A stretch of 64,000 nucleotides of DNA. Source: Lysobacter_C viscosus. Its GTDB lineage: Bacteria; Pseudomonadota; Gammaproteobacteria; Xanthomonadales; Xanthomonadaceae. Location of the stretch: assembly GCF_046600715.1 (NCBI RefSeq), contig NZ_JBJMAV010000001.1:620001-684000 (forward strand), written 5' to 3'. Position numbers and translations under genes: made by a program. Position 1 is the stretch's first letter. Every line of letters begins with the position of its first letter. The notes below the pieces were generated by a model that was not told the DNA's origin, did no database searches, and worked only from the letters and a program-made list of their open reading frames with translations. Of the stretch, positions 61,426-64,000 are shown piece after piece.

Positions 61426-62954
61426 ACCTGACACTCTCTCCGGGCGCCACCGCCGCACTTGAATGGATGCAGTGGCTGTTTTTCACCTACTTCATCTGCA
61501 TAAACCTGGCCTATCTCGCCCTGAACTACGTTTCGGCGTTCAGTATTTTTCGCTACATGCGCGGCCACGGTTTGCACTACCTGCTGAAGAACTTCACCTC
61601 ATACCAGCCTCCGGTGACCATCCTGGTTCCAGCGTTCAATGAGGAAGACTCGATTGTCTCCTCCGTGCATTCGTTGTTGCGACTCAACTATCCCGAGTTC
61701 GAGATCCTGGTGGTCAACGACGGCTCTACGGACGCCACCTTGTCCGAGATGGTCCGTGCATTCGAGTTGTCCGAGTTTCCCGAGGCGTATCGCAAGCGCC
61801 TGGAAACGAAGCCGGTGCGCGGCATCTACGCCTCGACGCGCCATCCCAACGTGCGCCTGGTCGACAAGCTCAATGGTGGCAAGGCCGATGCACTCAATGC
61901 TGGCGTCAACTGCGCGCGTTATCCGTTGTTTTGCGTGGTCGACGCCGATTCGGTCCTGCAGCAGGACAGCCTGGGGCGAATCGTGCAGCCCTTCCTGGAG
62001 GATTCCAGCACGGTCGCAGCCGGCGGCGTCATCCGGGTGCTCAACGGCTGCACGGTAAGGGATGGCCGTCTTGTTGGGGTGGACCTGCCCAACTCGATGC
62101 TGGCCAGGTTCCAACTGGTGGAATACCTGCGTGCCTTCCTGTTCGGGCGCCTGGGGTGGTCGCCGTTCAACGCGCTGCTGATCATTTCCGGCGCGTTCGG
62201 CATGTTCTACAAGGAACGCGTGATTGCCGTCGGTGGCTATAACCCCGGCTCCGTCGGCGAAGACATGGAACTGGTGGTGAGGATGCACCGCCAGCTGCGC
62301 ACGGAACGACGCCCTTATCGCATCTCCTTCGTCCCTGACCCGATCTGCTGGACCGAAGCACCCGAGGATCTGGGCTCGTTGAAGAACCAGCGCATGCGAT
62401 GGCAGCAGGGGCTCGCCGAGAGCCTGTTTCCGAACATGCGCCTGATGTTCCAGCGCAACGGCGGCGCCGTGGGCTGGATTGCGTTTCCATTCATGCTGGT
62501 GTTCGAGTGCATCGGGCCGGTCATCGAGGTGGTGGGCTACGCCTCGATAGTCACGTTGTGGCTGTTTGGCCTCGTTTCGCCGGAGGCGTTCGCGGTGTTC
62601 CTGTTCGCATCCGTGGGGTTGGGCGTTCTGCTGTCGGTCAACGCGATGTTCCTGGAAGAGCTTTCTTTCCACCTCTATCCGCGACCGCGCCAGCAGCTGA
62701 AGATCTTCATCGCGGCGGTGCTGGAAAACTTCGGCTATCGCCAAATGAATTCCCTGTGGCGCCTGATGGGACTTGTTCGATGGGCGACAGGCCGGAAAGG
62801 CAAAGATCAGTGGGGAGAGATCCGCCGACGTCCGTCGTGGCAACAGAATGATCCACAGGCGCAACCGGCGCCTGTCGTCCACAATGCTCCCTCGCGCGAT
62901 CCCGCGCCGACCCAAGTACCTGCAAAGATGCCGAACGAGGATTCGAAGTCATGA
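61422..62954 (+). CDS. Membrane glycosyltransferase family 2 (PgaC/BcsA/YaiP-like)
   Basis: A 510-residue processive-type GT2 synthase. After an N-terminal helix (~12-40), the catalytic domain has VPAFNEEDS, VVDADSV and the QxxRW-type QRMRWQQG, plus a GVGEDME-like GSVGEDMELVV. Four further helices follow (~370-470). No PilZ domain is seen. TTG 61422 overlaps the HEAT stop (TTGA); ATG 61464 is an alternative. The product should be a beta-linked polymer; the sugar cannot be told. Confidence 0.9.
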   Translation: MNLTLSPGATAALEWMQWLFFTYFICINLAYLALNYVSAFSIFRYMRGHGLHYLLKNFTSYQPPVTILVPAFNEEDSIVSSVHSLLRLNYPEFEILVVNDGSTDATLSEMVRAFELSEFPEAYRKRLETKPVRGIYASTRHPNVRLVDKLNGGKADALNAGVNCARYPLFCVVDADSVLQQDSLGRIVQPFLEDSSTVAAGGVIRVLNGCTVRDGRLVGVDLPNSMLARFQLVEYLRAFLFGRLGWSPFNALLIISGAFGMFYKERVIAVGGYNPGSVGEDMELVVRMHRQLRTERRPYRISFVPDPICWTEAPEDLGSLKNQRMRWQQGLAESLFPNMRLMFQRNGGAVGWIAFPFMLVFECIGPVIEVVGYASIVTLWLFGLVSPEAFAVFLFASVGLGVLLSVNAMFLEELSFHLYPRPRQQLKIFIAAVLENFGYRQMNSLWRLMGLVRWATGRKGKDQWGEIRRRPSWQQNDPQAQPAPVVHNAPSRDPAPTQVPAKMPNEDSKS

Positions 62955-64000
62955 TCCTGTCCCAGATCGCCCTGTCTCTTGCGCAGGTACTGGCGCTGTC
63001 ATCGGTACACCCGGCCACAGAGGAGCCGGTATCGCCATCTGCGCAAGACCTCGTCGTGCAATCCGAGCCTTCCGATGCGCAGCTGCTGCGTCAGGCGCAA
63101 GCGCTTGCAGTTGCGGGCAACCGCGAGGACGCGCTGCGCATCTACAACCGGATGCTTGAACGGTCGCCGGGCAACTCCGACGCACGTCTCGCGCGGGGCC
63201 GCACATTCGCGTGGATGGAGCGCTGGGAGGAGGCCGAAGACGACCTGCGCGCCGTGGTCGAACAGTCGCCCGGGTACGCGGATGCCTGGTCGGCGCTCGG
63301 GGACCTGTACTTGTGGAGCGATCGCCCTGGCCAGGCGGTCACGGCCTATGACCGCTGGACCAGGCTCGCGCCCGATGAACCGGCCGCTCTGGTTGCACGT
63401 GGGCGCGCACATCGTGCGACAGGCAATATGGGCGCGGCACGGGCCGACTTCGAGGCGGCGCGGCGGCAGGGCGGGAATACTCCGCAGATTGATCGCGAGA
63501 TGGCATCCCTGTCTCCGCGTGTGCGAGACCAGGCAGCGCTCGGGCCCCTCGGGTACACGTGGTCGACGCGCATCGGCGCCTCGCACACGAGCTTCAGCCC
63601 CGAGCGTGACGCATGGAACGATCAGGAACTGTCGCTGCGACGCCATTTCACCCGCGGCTCGGTCGCCCTGGAGTTCTTGCGCGCGCAACGGTTCGACCGC
63701 CGTGGCAGCGCATTGGCACTTGATGCCTACGCACCGCTGTGGCAGCGCGCCTATGCAAACATTCGTTATCAGAACAGCATTGGCAACCATCTCCTTGCCG
63801 ACCAGGCGTGGCGTGTCGAAGTTTTCCAGGACGCAGCCCTGGGCTGGGAGTTGTCGGGCAGCTACGATCACCTCGACTTCGGCACGAGCACCGACATTTA
63901 CGGTATCGGCATCGGCCGCTACGTGGGCAATTTCTATGCCCGCTACAAGGCGCTGCATGTTGCCGGCTCCAGCACCATCAGCCATCGGGCATTGCTGCGG
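62951..64000 (+). CDS. TPR plus outer-membrane beta-barrel (YaiO-like), 3' end outside window
   Basis: 350 residues visible; the gene runs off the window. After a signal-like N-terminus (~1-20) come TPR repeats (~40-170; LRQAQALAVAGNREDALRIYNRML...), then alternating beta strands (YTWSTRIGASHTSFSP, AYANIRYQNSIGN, YGIGIGRYVGNFYARYKAL) like the YaiO outer-membrane family. The ATG overlaps the GT2 stop (ATGA). As in PgaA/YaiO systems it probably exports the polymer made by the upstream synthase. Confidence 0.88.
   Translation, partial: MILSQIALSLAQVLALSSVHPATEEPVSPSAQDLVVQSEPSDAQLLRQAQALAVAGNREDALRIYNRMLERSPGNSDARLARGRTFAWMERWEEAEDDLRAVVEQSPGYADAWSALGDLYLWSDRPGQAVTAYDRWTRLAPDEPAALVARGRAHRATGNMGAARADFEAARRQGGNTPQIDREMASLSPRVRDQAALGPLGYTWSTRIGASHTSFSPERDAWNDQELSLRRHFTRGSVALEFLRAQRFDRRGSALALDAYAPLWQRAYANIRYQNSIGNHLLADQAWRVEVFQDAALGWELSGSYDHLDFGTSTDIYGIGIGRYVGNFYARYKALHVAGSSTISHRALLR

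Noticed and set aside
1..64000. tRNA, rRNA, prophage, integrase or defence-system genes
   Set aside because: None was recognised on reading both strands; a covariance-model tRNA scan and profile search would be needed to exclude them.

Overview
The window is GC-rich (roughly two-thirds G+C), gene-dense DNA whose content points to a gammaproteobacterium of the Xanthomonadaceae/Lysobacteraceae, most like Lysobacter or Luteimonas. The clues are a twitching-motility ATPase of the PilU type, rlmF, many c-di-GMP enzymes, several exported hydrolases and RAYT/REP-type repeats. The assignment is inference from gene content; no rRNA or tRNA gene was seen.

Layout. 1-5 kb: a membrane diguanylate cyclase cut by the window edge, a bacterial RIO kinase, a TrmY-like tRNA methyltransferase, a PlsC-type acyltransferase between two tandem-repeat patches, and a small secreted protein with a strong terminator. 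5.3-9.3 kb: a four-gene minus-strand operon of ATP-grasp, alpha-E, transglutaminase-like peptidase and the proteasome-like Anbu. 9.8-18 kb: lipoprotein and membrane proteins, a GFA protein, a MASE2-like diguanylate cyclase, a membrane-fused glycerophosphodiesterase, a broken membrane gene and an M23 peptidase. 18.3-22.1 kb: rlmF, then an SPFH / zinc-ribbon / small membrane protein trio resembling the Bacillus YdjI-YdjG-YdjH set. 22.1-31 kb: a flavin oxidoreductase, a CIA30-like protein, an EAL phosphodiesterase, an MFS exporter, a DUF47-Pit phosphate pair behind a PHO-box-like site, and a SIMPL protein.

31-38.7 kb: pilU, a Nei/Fpg-type glycosylase, a short UvrA (UvrA2 type), DoxX, a YajD nuclease and a histidine kinase. 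38.8-50 kb: accessory region with S41, class-C-like serine hydrolase and trypsin-like enzymes, a phospholipase D-type protein, several unknown exported proteins, and two decayed copies of one TPR gene. 50-60 kb: a hybrid histidine kinase, two more diguanylate cyclases (one with an exported OB-fold-like sensor), a membrane AraC regulator, a serine hydrolase, a dead RAYT transposase and a field of GGGTCAGAGT-type repeats. 60.3-64 kb: a tightly overlapping HEAT / glycosyltransferase 2 / YaiO-like outer-membrane operon, probably for an exopolysaccharide, that runs off the end.

Two themes link the genes. First, c-di-GMP signalling: four GGDEF proteins and one GAF-degenerate GGDEF-EAL protein in 64 kb, one of them directly before the polysaccharide operon. 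Second, envelope and secreted-protein biology: many signal peptides, lipoproteins and peptidases.
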